The notes under the pieces are model-generated. The model was given only the letters and a program-made list of their open reading frames with translations. It did not search any database and was not told the origin of the DNA. Made by a program: the position numbers and the translations under genes. From Actinomycetota bacterium (GTDB lineage Bacteria > Actinomycetota > Actinomycetes > Actinomycetales > Microbacteriaceae): 55,700 nucleotides of DNA. The stretch lies in NCBI GenBank assembly GCA_030840335.1, contig JAUZFR010000026.1, positions 1 to 55,700 of the forward strand, in the 5' to 3' direction. Shown piece by piece: positions 16,502 through 25,098 of this stretch. The number at the start of each line of letters is the position of its first letter. Position 1 is the first letter of the stretch.

Positions 16502-17680
16502 ATGACCGAAACCGAACGTGTGCTCTTCGTTCACGCGCACCCCGACGACGAATCGATCAGCACCGGCGGCACGCTCGCCACGCTTGTCGATCGCGGAGCC
16601 AACGTCACGGTGGTCACGTGCACTCGGGGTGAACGCGGGGAAGTGATTCCTGCCGAGCTGAAGTACGCGCTCGATTCGCAGCAGACGCTATCGTCTTTGC
16701 GGGAGCTCGAGTTGCGTAAGGCGCTCGGAATCCTTGGGGTCACCGACCACCGATATCTCGGTGACTCGGATGCGCGGTGGGCAGGTCGACCCCCTCGCCG
16801 GTACGTCGACTCCGGCATGCGCTGGGGTGCGAAGGGGGCGGAAGCGAGCACAGACTTCGACCCTTCATCCTTCACTGCCGCCGAGTTCGGAGACGTCGCG
16901 GCCGACATCGCGGCGGTCATCGTCTCGGTCGAACCGGATGTCGTCGTCAGCTACAACGAGCGCGGCGGTTACGGACATCCGGATCACATCAGGGCTCATC
17001 AGGCCGCACGACGCGCGGCCGAGGTGTACGGCGTCCCGTTCTTTGCGATCGAACCGCGCGAGTCGTCGGCGGAGGCGACCCTGACCGTGGATGTCTCGCC
17101 CGTCCTCGATCGCAAGAAACAGGCACTCGGGGCGTATCCGAGCCAGGTCGCGGTCGATGGTGACTCGTTTGCGCTGTCCGACGGCAAGCGGCAGCCCATC
17201 GACACGACGGAGAAATTCCGACGGCTCAGCACCGAGAGGGAACGCTCGCTTCCGTTCAAGGACCAGAGCTGGCGCGCCAGGATCGTCGGCTGCTTGGTCG
17301 CCGCAGCGATCGGGATCGCGACGGGTGCGCTGCTGACCGTGTACCACCAGGAGAGCATGGTCATTGCGGGAGCCACCGTCCAGACCGGACTCATTGCCGC
17401 CATCGTCCTCGTGCTGCTGCTCGAAGTCGGCTTGCGGCTGGCCTTCCAGACCCGCGTGGTCGCGGCTTTCGCCGCGGTCGGAGTCGTGGTGTCCGTCGCG
17501 GCGCTGTCGGTCGAAAGCACGGGTGGCACGGTGCTTGTGCCGAACAACTGGATCGGGGTCGTGTGGTCGATTGCCCCGACCGCCATCGCGTTGGTGGTGG
17601 TGGCCTGGCCGCAAATACACAGGCGCCCGACCGATAAGATTGAGGGGCAAGGCATCGTGAAAGGACCATCGCTCCAGTGA
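16502..17680 (+). CDS. mshB: MshB-like GlcNAc-inositol deacetylase (PIG-L family) with membrane C-terminus
   Basis: 392 residues from the ATG at 16502, preceded by AAAGGCGG; the longer frame from 16421 runs through the promoter region and is not credible. Residues 1-240 are a zinc-dependent PIG-L deacetylase: AHPDDE at 12-17 supplies two metal ligands and the catalytic Asp, and Gly-Tyr-Gly-His-Pro-Asp-His near 158-164 supplies the third ligand. These motifs and the preceding Leu-Phe-Val-His closely match mycothiol-pathway MshB, which deacetylates GlcNAc-Ins. Residues about 260-380 add four hydrophobic helices not found in the soluble mycobacterial enzyme. The stop overlaps the GTG start of fdxA (GTGA). 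A different PIG-L substrate cannot be excluded. Confidence 0.75.
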   Translation: MTETERVLFVHAHPDDESISTGGTLATLVDRGANVTVVTCTRGERGEVIPAELKYALDSQQTLSSLRELELRKALGILGVTDHRYLGDSDARWAGRPPRRYVDSGMRWGAKGAEASTDFDPSSFTAAEFGDVAADIAAVIVSVEPDVVVSYNERGGYGHPDHIRAHQAARRAAEVYGVPFFAIEPRESSAEATLTVDVSPVLDRKKQALGAYPSQVAVDGDSFALSDGKRQPIDTTEKFRRLSTERERSLPFKDQSWRARIVGCLVAAAIGIATGALLTVYHQESMVIAGATVQTGLIAAIVLVLLLEVGLRLAFQTRVVAAFAAVGVVVSVAALSVESTGGTVLVPNNWIGVVWSIAPTAIALVVVAWPQIHRRPTDKIEGQGIVKGPSLQ

Positions 17681-18000
17681 CGTACGTCATCGCTCTCCCG
17701 TGCGTCGACCTCAAAGATCGCGCGTGCATCGACGAATGTCCCGTCGACTGTATCTACGAGGGCGATCGGATGCTGTACATCCATCCGGACGAATGCGTCG
17801 ATTGTGGAGCGTGCGAGCCGGTCTGCCCGGTTGAGGCGATCTACTACGAAGACGATCTTCCCGATAAGTGGGCCGATTACTACAAGGCGAACGTCGAATT
17901 CTTCGACGACATCGGATCGCCCGGTGGTGCAGCGAAGGTCGGCGTCATCCACAAGGACCACGCCGTCGTGTCCGCGCTCCCGCCGCAGTCCGCCAGCTAG
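17677..18000 (+). CDS. fdxA: Seven-iron ferredoxin FdxA
   Basis: 107 residues, as usual for actinobacterial FdxA. Carries one [3Fe-4S] and one [4Fe-4S] cluster: cysteines at 9, 17, 21 and 25, then the classical CxxCxxCxxxCP at 40-51. The C-terminal half (from Tyr-Glu-Asp-Asp) is the acidic/aromatic tail typical of this group. It is a low-potential electron carrier in the cytoplasm. The GTG start overlaps the mshB stop by four bases and the gene is followed 17 bases later by dapC, so the three are probably co-transcribed. Confidence 0.95.
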   Translation: MTYVIALPCVDLKDRACIDECPVDCIYEGDRMLYIHPDECVDCGACEPVCPVEAIYYEDDLPDKWADYYKANVEFFDDIGSPGGAAKVGVIHKDHAVVSALPPQSAS

Positions 18001-18017
18001 CGCCACCGGAGACCAAC

Positions 18018-19103
18018 GTGCCGCTGAACCTCCCTGACTTTCCCTGGGACGCGCTCGCTCCCTACGGTGCGAAAGCCCGAACGTACGACGGTGGCATCAT
18101 CGACCTTTCGGTTGGATCACCGGTCGACCCCACCCCGCAGATCATCCGGGAAGCGCTCGCTGCCGCGACCGACGCGCACTCCTACCCGCAGACCGCGGGC
18201 AGCGTGCCCCTTCGCGAGGCCATCGTGGACTGGTACGCGCGTCGCCGCGGCGTCGAGCTCACGGTCGACAACGTTCTGCCCTCCATCGGATCGAAGGAGC
18301 TCATCGCCTTCCTTCCGCTGATGCTCGGCCTCGGCGCGGGGGATGTCGTCGTGCAGCCGACCGCTGCCTATCCCACCTATGCGATTGGCGCGGCGCTCGC
18401 GGGGGCAACCGTGATCGCGTCCGATGATCCGGCGGAGTGGCCCGCCGAGACCAGGCTGATCTGGCTGAACTCGCCGGGCAACCCCGACGGAAGAGTCATC
18501 GGCGTCGAGGGGTTGCGAGCTGCAGTCGTGCGCGCGCGCGAACTCGGGGCGGTCATCGTGAACGACGAGTGCTATGCCGAGTTGAACTGGGCCGGGCCCG
18601 AGCCGACGCCATCCATACTCGATCCCCGCGTTATCGAGGGTTCGCGCCACCTCGTGCTCTCGGTCTATTCACTCAGCAAACAGTCGAATCTCGCCGGTTA
18701 CCGCGCCGGATTCGTTGCCGGGTGCGGTGATCTCATTGCCGAGCTGCTCGCCGTGCGCAAGCACGCAGGGCTTATCCCGCCCGCTCCTGTGCAGGCCGCC
18801 ATGGTAGTAGCCCTTGGTGACGACGCGCACGTGCAGGTGCAGCGCGAGCGATATCGATCGCGCCGCGATCGCCTGCTCTCCGCGTTCAACGGAGCCGGCT
18901 TCCGTGTCGACTCCAGCGACGCGGGACTGTACCTCTGGGCGACTCGCGGTGAAGACGCCTGGGCGACGGTCGACGCCCTGGCCGATCGCGGCATCCTCGT
19001 GGTTCCCGGGTCGTTCTACGGAGACCGTTCGCCTGAGCACGTGCGAATCGCTCTTACGGTCAGCGATGCTCAGGTCGATGAGGTCGTTGCACGCCTCGCG
19101 TGA
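18018..19103 (+). CDS. dapC: Succinyldiaminopimelate transaminase DapC
   Basis: 361-residue fold-type I, PLP-dependent aminotransferase. Converts N-succinyl-2-amino-6-ketopimelate to N-succinyl-diaminopimelate in lysine and cell-wall diaminopimelate synthesis. PLP lysine lies in Ser-Leu-Ser-Lys-Gln-Ser-Asn near residues 218-224; Asn-Ser-Pro-Gly-Asn-Pro-Asp and Asn-Asp-Glu-Cys-Tyr (PLP pocket) precede it. The GTG at 18018 is chosen because GGAGA precedes it and the start Pro-Leu-Asn-Leu-Pro-Asp-Phe-Pro-Trp-Asp is typical; the upstream frame to 17868 overlaps fdxA. Pathway partners dapD and dapE are 2.3-4.4 kb away. Position directly after fdxA is a recurring actinobacterial arrangement. Confidence 0.9.
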   Translation: MPLNLPDFPWDALAPYGAKARTYDGGIIDLSVGSPVDPTPQIIREALAAATDAHSYPQTAGSVPLREAIVDWYARRRGVELTVDNVLPSIGSKELIAFLPLMLGLGAGDVVVQPTAAYPTYAIGAALAGATVIASDDPAEWPAETRLIWLNSPGNPDGRVIGVEGLRAAVVRARELGAVIVNDECYAELNWAGPEPTPSILDPRVIEGSRHLVLSVYSLSKQSNLAGYRAGFVAGCGDLIAELLAVRKHAGLIPPAPVQAAMVVALGDDAHVQVQRERYRSRRDRLLSAFNGAGFRVDSSDAGLYLWATRGEDAWATVDALADRGILVVPGSFYGDRSPEHVRIALTVSDAQVDEVVARLA

Positions 19104-19171
19104 GTTTGACGACATCCTCCAATGAAGTCGCCCGGGTGTTGGTGGATGCGACGGTTCACGTGGGGGCCAAT

Positions 19172-19177
19172 TAGGCT
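19172..19177 (+). promoter_or_regulatory. -10 hexamer of leaderless promoter for gltA
   Basis: TAGGCT ends six bases before the GTG at 19184. The gap TGTAGG has G residues but they abut the start too closely to act as a ribosome binding site. Confidence 0.55.
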
Positions 19178-19183
19178 GTAGGG

Positions 19184-20485
19184 GTGAACGATGCTGCCAG
19201 CGAGAACGCCGACAAAGCGACCCTCCAGTTTCCCGGCGGTAAAGCCGACTTCCCCTTGGTTCGCGCGGTCGATGGTCGCGATGCGATCGACATCTCGTCT
19301 CTGGGCCGGCAGACAGGCCTGAACACGCTGGATGGCGGGTTCGTGAACACGGCCGCCGCAAAGAGCGCCATCACCTACATCGACGGCGACAACGGCATCC
19401 TTCGCTATCGCGGCTACGCAATCGAAGAGGTCGCGGCGAAGTCGACCTACCTCGAGGTCGCCTGGCTTCTGATCTACGGAAACCTGCCGTCAGCGAGTGA
19501 ACTCGCCACTTTCGACGACAAGGTTCGACGCCACACGCTGTTGCACGAAGACATGCGTCACCTGTTCGACGCGCTGCCCCACAACGCGCATCCGATGTCC
19601 GTCCTGTCGAGTGCCATCTCTGCCCTGTCGACGTACTACCAGGACTCCCTGAACGTCCACGACCCTGAGCAGGTTGAGATCTCTACCATTCGCCTGCTCG
19701 CGAAGCTCCCGGTCATTGCGGCATACGCCCACAAGAAGAGCCTCGGGCAGGCTTTTCTCTACCCGGACAACAGCTTGAGCTTCGTCGACAACTTCCTGAA
19801 GCTGAATTTCGGCACGATGGCCGAGCCGTACGAGGTGAATCCGGTATTGAGCAAGGCGCTTGACCGGCTTCTGATCCTGCATGAAGACCATGAGCAGAAC
19901 GCGTCCACGTCGACGGTTCGGCTCGTCGGATCGACCGAGGCGAACATCTTCGCGTCGATCTCCGCGGGCATCAACGCTCTCTACGGGCCGCTTCACGGCG
20001 GTGCCAACGAGGCCGTGCTCAAGATGCTCGGAGAGATCAAGGCCTCGGGTGAGACCGTCGACAAATTCGTCGAGCGAGTCAAGAACAAAGAAGAGGGCGT
20101 TCGCCTGATGGGCTTCGGCCATCGGGTATACAAGAACTTCGATCCGCGCGCCAAGCTGGTGAAGGAGAGCGCCGACGAGGTACTCGAGGCGCTCGGTGTT
20201 CAGGACGACCTGCTCGACATCGCCAAGGAACTCGAGGCGGTCGCGCTCGCGGACGAATACTTCATCGAGCGCAAGCTGTACCCGAATGTCGACTTCTACA
20301 CCGGCGTCATCTACAAGGCGATGGGGTTTCCGTCGCGCATGTTCACGCCGTTGTTCGCGATCGGTCGTTTGCCCGGGTGGATTGCTCACTGGCGCGAGAT
20401 GAACGACGACCCGGCCACAAAAATCGGGCGCCCCCAGCAGGTCTACACCGGTGAGCCGCTGCGCCCCTGGCCCGAGCGGTCCTGA
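19184..20485 (+). CDS. gltA: Citrate synthase (type II)
   Basis: 433 residues, the normal length for the hexameric type II enzyme. Condenses acetyl-CoA with oxaloacetate at entry to the citric acid cycle. Catalytic residues are in place: His in Gly-Pro-Leu-His-Gly-Gly-Ala-Asn-Glu, His in Gly-Phe-Gly-His-Arg-Val-Tyr-Lys (the substrate histidine) and Asp in Val-Asp-Phe-Tyr-Thr-Gly. The N-terminal domain with Gly-Ile-Leu-Arg-Tyr-Arg-Gly-Tyr and the C-terminal Arg-Pro stretch are complete. The gene ends one base away from the convergent stop of the next gene, leaving no room for a terminator between them. Confidence 0.97.
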   Translation: MNDAASENADKATLQFPGGKADFPLVRAVDGRDAIDISSLGRQTGLNTLDGGFVNTAAAKSAITYIDGDNGILRYRGYAIEEVAAKSTYLEVAWLLIYGNLPSASELATFDDKVRRHTLLHEDMRHLFDALPHNAHPMSVLSSAISALSTYYQDSLNVHDPEQVEISTIRLLAKLPVIAAYAHKKSLGQAFLYPDNSLSFVDNFLKLNFGTMAEPYEVNPVLSKALDRLLILHEDHEQNASTSTVRLVGSTEANIFASISAGINALYGPLHGGANEAVLKMLGEIKASGETVDKFVERVKNKEEGVRLMGFGHRVYKNFDPRAKLVKESADEVLEALGVQDDLLDIAKELEAVALADEYFIERKLYPNVDFYTGVIYKAMGFPSRMFTPLFAIGRLPGWIAHWREMNDDPATKIGRPQQVYTGEPLRPWPERS

Positions 20486-20486
20486 C

Positions 20487-20957
20487 TCAACCCTGCTCGG
20501 TCGTCAGTGTGATGTTGCTGAAGTGCGCCTTCACGAACCCATCCACGGTCGTGTGGCACCTGATGCCCAGAGACATCGGCGGCAGAGCGTAAACGCCGGT
20601 GAATTCGACGTGCTGCGCGTTGCCTGACGACTGGATGCGCCGAATGCTGTCGGGCGAAAAGCGCAACACGCTGCTGTTCGGATCCCTGAGTACGCACACG
20701 AGCGTCGCCGAGCTGGTGCGTTCCACGAACCGAATGTCGATCGCGTAGGTGATTTGGTACGTGCCGCCATTGACCGTGGTGTTGGCGACGTCAAGCTCAT
20801 CTCTCGGCGAGTAGTAGGCCTCGTAGAAGCGCTCGCCCGGCGCCGGTCCGGCGGCGGCGGGCGCAAAAGACACCGACAGCGCGACGATTGCCGCGACCGT
20901 CGCGAGCAACGCTGCACCCGCGAGGGTCACCGCAATGCCCCGGCGCGTCTCCACCAC
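20487..20957 (-). CDS. Exported/anchored 156-aa protein A of a tandem paralogous pair
   Basis: 156 residues with an N-terminal hydrophobic segment (about 8-36) acting as signal anchor, then an Ala/Pro linker and a beta-rich domain. It aligns along its length with the neighbour at 20970-21440: Tyr-Tyr, Val-Asn-Gly-Gly-x-Tyr, Ala-Asp/Ile-(Ile/Val)-Arg-Phe-Val, Cys-x-Leu-x-Asp-Pro, (Val/Ile)-x-Phe-(Thr/Ser)-x-(Val/Leu)-Tyr, and Gly-(Ile/Leu)-Arg-Cys are shared. The two conserved cysteines could form a disulfide outside the cell. Starts GTG-GTG, 12 bases after the stop of the partner gene. No known family is recognised; function unknown. Confidence 0.75.
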   Translation of the reverse strand: MVETRRGIAVTLAGAALLATVAAIVALSVSFAPAAAGPAPGERFYEAYYSPRDELDVANTTVNGGTYQITYAIDIRFVERTSSATLVCVLRDPNSSVLRFSPDSIRRIQSSGNAQHVEFTGVYALPPMSLGIRCHTTVDGFVKAHFSNITLTTEQG

Positions 20958-20969
20958 TACACCCTGCGC

Positions 20970-21440
20970 CTATTGCCGTGGTTCCGCAAAGACTCGGATG
21001 TTCGTGGCCTGCAGTCGCAGCTTGCCCTCGACAGACGGCCGGCAGCGAAGGCCGATGGTCAGGTCGGGCAGCGAATAAAGCGCGCTGAATGTGATGTGTC
21101 GCGTCGTACCATTCGCGGGCGTCGACCGAAAGGTGTTCGTGAGGATGTAGCCGATCTGATGTGTCGGATCGATGAGCCCACAACTCACCGAAGCGCCCGC
21201 GTAGGAGCTGACGAATCGCACATCGGCGCTGTAGCCGAGCAGATACTGTCCGCCGTTCACGGTGACGTTGCCCGCGTACAGGAGGCTCCTGGCCGGGTAG
21301 TAGCCGTCGTAGTTGACATCGCTCGACGCCTGGGCCTGCGTGCTCGTCGCGAACGAAGCATCCAGTGCCGCCGCCCCGCCCAGAATCCCGACCAGCGCGA
21401 CCGCGATCAAGCCGATCGTCCAGGTTCGCGGTGAGAACAC
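20970..21440 (-). CDS. Exported/anchored 156-aa protein B of the tandem pair
   Basis: 156 residues, identical in length to protein A and homologous to it throughout the extracytoplasmic domain; the N-terminal anchors (about residues 7-28 here) differ more. Both conserved cysteines are present (Ser-Cys-Gly-Leu-Ile-Asp-Pro and Gly-Leu-Arg-Cys). The gene lies 21 bases downstream of dapD on the same strand and 12 bases upstream of protein A, so dapD, B and A probably form one transcript. GTG start without a clear ribosome binding site. No known domain recognised; a small secreted beta-sandwich is the most that can be inferred. Confidence 0.75.
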   Translation of the reverse strand: MFSPRTWTIGLIAVALVGILGGAAALDASFATSTQAQASSDVNYDGYYPARSLLYAGNVTVNGGQYLLGYSADVRFVSSYAGASVSCGLIDPTHQIGYILTNTFRSTPANGTTRHITFSALYSLPDLTIGLRCRPSVEGKLRLQATNIRVFAEPRQ

Positions 21441-21461
21441 GATCGGCTCAAGCGGAGTGAC

Positions 21462-22400
21462 TCAGGCGTGGAGCGCGGCGTTGAGCTCAATGCCGCCGCC
21501 CTTTCGAGCCAGCACCTCGACGGCTCCGGTGAGCGAGTTGCGGCGGAACAGCAGCCCTGGCACGCCGCTCAGCTCGACGGCTTTCACGATTCGCGGCTCA
21601 TCCGAACCAACGACGGTGACCTTCGTGCCGGCTGTCACATATAGTCCGGCCTCCACCACGCTGTCGTCACCGATTGATATTCCAATTCCGGAATTTGCGC
21701 CGAGCAGGGCGCGAGCGCCGATCGAGACGCGTTCGGTGCCGCCGCCGGACAGGGTGCCCATGATGGATGCGCCGCCACCGATATCCGAGCCGTCCCCGAC
21801 CACGACTCCCTGCGAGATACGACCCTCGACCATCGAGGTTCCCAGCGTTCCCGCGTTGAAGTTGACGAAACCTTCGTGCATGACCGTCGTTCCTGGTGCC
21901 AGATGCGCACCGAGGCGAACGCGCGACGCGTCGGCGATGCGCACGCGCGGGGGAGTCACGTAGTCGAGAAGGCGCGGGAACTTGTCGATGCCGTGCGCAG
22001 AGATCCCCTCGCGCTGCAGGGACGGACGCAGCCGAGCGAAATCAGCGGGATGCACGGGGCCGGCGGTGGTCCATGCGACGATCGGCAGCTGGGCGAACAG
22101 GCCTTCGAGATTAATCGTGTTCGGGGCGACCAGCAGATGGCTGAGCAGGTGCAGGCGAAGGTAGGCGTCCGTGGTCGAGGCGGGCGGCGCATCCAGATCG
22201 ATGTCGACGGTGACGAAGTCGACCCTGACGTTGCGCCGCGCATCCGGGCCGACGATCGCTTCGAACTGCGCGGGGGCAATGTAGCGCTCGGTGCCGGCGG
22301 GGAGTGCTCCGAGTCGTGGCTCCGGGTACCAGGTGTCGAGCACGGTGCCGTCGCCCGCGATCGTTGCGAGTCCGTAGCCCCAGGCCGCGCGAGAAGTCAT
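21462..22400 (-). CDS. dapD: Tetrahydrodipicolinate N-succinyltransferase DapD
   Basis: 312 residues from the ATG at 22400. The longer frame to 22451 would overlap the divergent dapE start, while the shorter start matches the common opening [12 protein letters not shown]. Transfers succinyl from succinyl-CoA to tetrahydrodipicolinate. The C-terminal half is a left-handed beta-helix of hexapeptide repeats ([13 protein letters not shown] region, about residues 195-265), typical of trimeric acyltransferases; this is the actinobacterial group of DapD. TACTCT six bases before the ATG and no Shine-Dalgarno sequence indicate a leaderless message. Confidence 0.93.
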   Translation of the reverse strand: MTSRAAWGYGLATIAGDGTVLDTWYPEPRLGALPAGTERYIAPAQFEAIVGPDARRNVRVDFVTVDIDLDAPPASTTDAYLRLHLLSHLLVAPNTINLEGLFAQLPIVAWTTAGPVHPADFARLRPSLQREGISAHGIDKFPRLLDYVTPPRVRIADASRVRLGAHLAPGTTVMHEGFVNFNAGTLGTSMVEGRISQGVVVGDGSDIGGGASIMGTLSGGGTERVSIGARALLGANSGIGISIGDDSVVEAGLYVTAGTKVTVVGSDEPRIVKAVELSGVPGLLFRRNSLTGAVEVLARKGGGIELNAALHA

Positions 22401-22406
22401 ATCCCC

Positions 22407-22412
22407 AGAGTA
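22407..22412 (-). promoter_or_regulatory. -10 hexamer of leaderless promoter for dapD
   Basis: TACTCT on the minus strand, then six bases, then the ATG at 22400. Lies 18 bases from the oppositely directed dapE -10. Confidence 0.55.
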
Positions 22413-22429
22413 GCGATTCGGCGCCGGGC

Positions 22430-22435
22430 TAGAAT
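22430..22435 (+). promoter_or_regulatory. -10 hexamer of leaderless promoter for dapE
   Basis: TAGAAT, then six bases (TTTGCA), then the ATG at 22442. The two start codons of dapD and dapE are only 41 bases apart, so the -35 regions of the two promoters must overlap the other gene's promoter or 5' end. Confidence 0.6.
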
Positions 22436-22441
22436 TTTGCA

Positions 22442-23545
22442 ATGCCGACATCCGACACGACAGTGCCCATTCTCGATCTGGCGGCGACGGCGACGGAGCT
22501 CACTCGTCAGATTTGCGACATCGAGTCGGTATCCGGCAACGAGACGACGCTTGCCGACGCCATTGAGTCGTCGCTTGCGGCATCCGCCCACCTCGAACTG
22601 GTCAGGGACGGCGACACGATCGTTGCAAAGACCAATCTCGGTCGCGACCGCAGGGTGGTCATCGCCGGCCACACCGACACCGTGCCGCTCAACCACAACC
22701 TGCCGACGCGCTTCGAGACCAGGGAGGGAACCGAGTACCTCTGGGGACGCGGAACCGTGGACATGAAGGCCGGTGTCGCCGTGCAGCTGAAACTCGCTGC
22801 GGAGCTCACCGACACCACGGTCGACCTCACCTGGATCTGGTACGACCACGAGGAAGTGTCAGCGGCGCTCAACGGCCTTGGCAGGCTTGCCCGAAATCGA
22901 CCGGACCTGCTGGCAGGCGATTTTGCGATCCTTGGCGAGCCAAGCAATTCGCGGATCGAAGGCGGCTGTAACGGAAATCTTCGGGTCGAAGTACGCACGT
23001 TCGGCAAGCGGTCGCATTCGGCCCGCTCGTGGATCGGACACAACGCCATCCATGACGCCGCGCCCATCCTCGCCACGCTGGCGGCGTACCAGCCGCGAGA
23101 GGTCGAGGTCGATGGGCTCGTGTATCGCGAAGGCCTCAACGCCGTCGGTATCTCTGGGGGAGTGGCGGGAAACGTCATTCCGGACGAGGCGATGGTGCAC
23201 ATCAACTATCGGTTCGCGCCCAGTCGGTCGGGTGAAGAGGCCATCGCGCATCTGCGCGAGCTGTTTGAAGGCTACGACCTCACCGTCGTCGATCTCGCCG
23301 AAGGAGCCCGGCCCGGCCTCGACGCCCCACTCGCGCAGGAGTTCGCGGCCGCGGTGGGTGGAACGCCCACGCCGAAATACGGCTGGACGGATGTCGCCAG
23401 GTTCTCCGCCCTCGGCGTGCCGGCCGTGAACTTTGGACCGGGCGATCCGATGCTGGCTCACGCGGATGACGAACGGGTCGCGGTCGAGCAGATCGAATCA
23501 TGTGAGCTCGCACTGCGAACCTGGCTCACGGGCGGCAATGGCTGA
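22442..23545 (+). CDS. dapE: Succinyl-diaminopimelate desuccinylase DapE
   Basis: 367-residue dinuclear zinc M20 peptidase-family enzyme. Hydrolyses N-succinyl-LL-diaminopimelate to diaminopimelate and succinate. Metal ligands and catalytic residues: His-Thr-Asp in Ala-Gly-His-Thr-Asp-Thr-Val, bridging Asp in Gly-Thr-Val-Asp-Met-Lys, the Asp-His-Glu-Glu pair, Glu in Leu-Gly-Glu-Pro-Ser-Asn and the last His in Met-Leu-Ala-His-Ala-Asp-Asp-Glu. The lid-domain signature His-Ser-Ala-Arg-Ser-Trp-x-Gly-x-Asn-Ala-Ile-His fits DapE better than other M20 members. Transcribed divergently from dapD; its stop overlaps the start of the mannosyltransferase gene. Confidence 0.92.
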   Translation: MPTSDTTVPILDLAATATELTRQICDIESVSGNETTLADAIESSLAASAHLELVRDGDTIVAKTNLGRDRRVVIAGHTDTVPLNHNLPTRFETREGTEYLWGRGTVDMKAGVAVQLKLAAELTDTTVDLTWIWYDHEEVSAALNGLGRLARNRPDLLAGDFAILGEPSNSRIEGGCNGNLRVEVRTFGKRSHSARSWIGHNAIHDAAPILATLAAYQPREVEVDGLVYREGLNAVGISGGVAGNVIPDEAMVHINYRFAPSRSGEEAIAHLRELFEGYDLTVVDLAEGARPGLDAPLAQEFAAAVGGTPTPKYGWTDVARFSALGVPAVNFGPGDPMLAHADDERVAVEQIESCELALRTWLTGGNG

Positions 23546-24785
23546 GACCCTCGAGGTGTCGTCGCACGCCCATCCGTCCGCGATGAGCCTGCGCGTTCGC
23601 TACCGCCTGACGCCCTGGTGGGTGAAAGTGCTGGTCGTCTTCGCTGTTTCACGGGTGGTCACCACGATCATCCTTCTGGTGTTTGCGGCGCTGCAGACCG
23701 CGAATTTCTGGACGGGCGCCCACCCCGACTACTTCTCGTTTGCCGGCATCTGGGACGGCGACTGGTATCACCGGGTCGTGCTGTACGGGTACTCCTCCGC
23801 GCTTCCGCACGATTCCGCGGGTCATGTCATGCAGAACGAGTGGGCTTTCCTGCCCGGGTATCCGATTGTCGTCGGCACGATCTCGACGATCACAAGCCTC
23901 CCGTTCAACGTCGCCGGGGTGTTCGTTTCGGTCGCGTTCGCCGCCGGTTCAGCGCTCATGTTTTACCGCGTACTGGTTCCCCAGCTGTCATCATCGACCG
24001 CGCTCTTTGCGGTTGTGCTGTTCTGTTTTGCACCCTTGTCACCGATTCTGCAGGTCGTCTACGCCGAATCGATGCAGGTGTTCTTCCTGCTGTGTGCATT
24101 GTTCTTTCTCCAGCGCCGGCGATATTGGGCGATGTTGCCGTTTGTTGCCATCATGTCTTTCACGCGTCCGACTGGCCTCGCGTTCGCCCTGGCGCTTGGC
24201 CTGCACGTGATCTATCGCTGGGTCGTTCGGCGTACGGATCCGTTTCCGCTTCGCGAACAGCTCCGAGCCATCGCCGCGACACTGATCACCGCGGTGCTCG
24301 GGTACGCCTGGCCCGCGATAGCCGGTGTCGTGACGGGCGTTCCCGATGCCTACACGGCGACGGAGCTGTCCTGGCGAGCTCCGTATGTCGGCTGGGGACC
24401 GCTCGTGCCGTTCGCGTCGTGGGTCGACGGAATCACCTGGTGGTCGGCGTGGATTCACCTGCCGATTGCCGGAACGTTCTCCGTTGTGGTGTTGATCATC
24501 GCGGTGCTCCTCTTCGCCGTGGTGATGTTCTCTCCACCGGTTCGCCGCCTCGGGATCGACCTCCGCCTCTGGGTCGCGAGCTGGGTGATCTATCTCCTCG
24601 CCGTGTTCTTCCCACAGTCGAGCGTGTTTCGCCTGCTCCTGCCGACTTTTCCTCTGCTCGGCGCCCTCGCCCAGCCACGATCGATCGGCTACCGGGTCGG
24701 GATCGTCCTGCTTTGCATTGCGGGGCAAATTGGCTGGGTATATTTCGCTTTTTGGTCCAACGGATACGACTGGACACCGCCGTAA
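23538..24785 (+). CDS. Polytopic mannosyltransferase-like membrane protein (PIG-V related)
   Basis: 415 residues from the ATG at 23538, which overlaps the dapE stop by eight bases; a GGGCGG stretch precedes it. About ten hydrophobic segments. Between the first and second helix is the catalytic-loop signature Trp-Asp-Gly-Asp-Trp-Tyr-His-Arg-Val with a DxD-like Asp-Gly-Asp, followed by Asn-Glu-Trp-Ala-Phe-Leu-Pro-Gly-Tyr-Pro, both matching the pattern of PIG-V/GT-C mannosyltransferases that use polyprenyl-phosphate mannose. Probably glycosylates an envelope lipid or protein; acceptor unknown. Another in-frame Met (at 23583) begins right before the first basic segment and could be the true start. 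Confidence 0.75.
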   Translation: MAETLEVSSHAHPSAMSLRVRYRLTPWWVKVLVVFAVSRVVTTIILLVFAALQTANFWTGAHPDYFSFAGIWDGDWYHRVVLYGYSSALPHDSAGHVMQNEWAFLPGYPIVVGTISTITSLPFNVAGVFVSVAFAAGSALMFYRVLVPQLSSSTALFAVVLFCFAPLSPILQVVYAESMQVFFLLCALFFLQRRRYWAMLPFVAIMSFTRPTGLAFALALGLHVIYRWVVRRTDPFPLREQLRAIAATLITAVLGYAWPAIAGVVTGVPDAYTATELSWRAPYVGWGPLVPFASWVDGITWWSAWIHLPIAGTFSVVVLIIAVLLFAVVMFSPPVRRLGIDLRLWVASWVIYLLAVFFPQSSVFRLLLPTFPLLGALAQPRSIGYRVGIVLLCIAGQIGWVYFAFWSNGYDWTPP

Positions 24786-24832
24786 CGGGGCGGTCGTGCA
24801 TCCGTCGTTTTCGTGGCACGCGATTAATAAGG

Positions 24833-24838
24833 GATAAT
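24833..24838 (+). promoter_or_regulatory. Probable -10 of the DUF3117 gene
   Basis: GATAAT in an AT-rich patch (TTAATAAGGGATAATAG) within the 84-base gap before the small gene at 24870. No strong -35 at the standard distance. This gene, unlike many neighbours, has a leader with a ribosome binding site. Confidence 0.45.
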
Positions 24839-24869
24839 AGACAGGTATCCGTGTGAAAGGGGACTACTC

Positions 24870-25040
24870 ATGGCAGCCATGAAGCCGAGGACCGGGGACG
24901 GCCCAATGGAGGCTGTTAAAGAGGGTCGTTTGATCATCGTGCGGGTTCCGCTCGAAGGTGGCGGCCGCCTCGTCGTGTCAGTTAATGACGCCGAGGCGAA
25001 AGAACTCCACGACGCGCTCGCCGGAGTCGTTCAGGGTTAG
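24870..25040 (+). CDS. DUF3117 small conserved protein
   Basis: 56-residue protein beginning Met-Ala-Ala-Met-Lys-Pro-Arg-Thr-Gly-Asp-Gly-Pro-Met-Glu-Ala and continuing with Lys-Glu-Gly-Arg-Leu-Ile-Ile-Val-Arg-Val-Pro-Leu-Glu-Gly-Gly-Gly-Arg-Leu-Val. This matches the highly conserved actinobacterial DUF3117 family (Rv1211 in M. tuberculosis, from memory), which is short in all members. AAAGGGGA at 24856-24863 is correctly placed before the ATG. Predicted all-beta with a C-terminal helix; cytoplasmic; function unknown. Located between the mannosyltransferase gene and a convergent O-methyltransferase gene, a neighbourhood also seen in mycobacteria. Confidence 0.93.
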   Translation: MAAMKPRTGDGPMEAVKEGRLIIVRVPLEGGGRLVVSVNDAEAKELHDALAGVVQG

Positions 25041-25098
25041 CGTCGTTCGGCGCTAGCGTTCGGGGCCAGGCGCTTCGACCGCTGGACGCTCACTGCTG

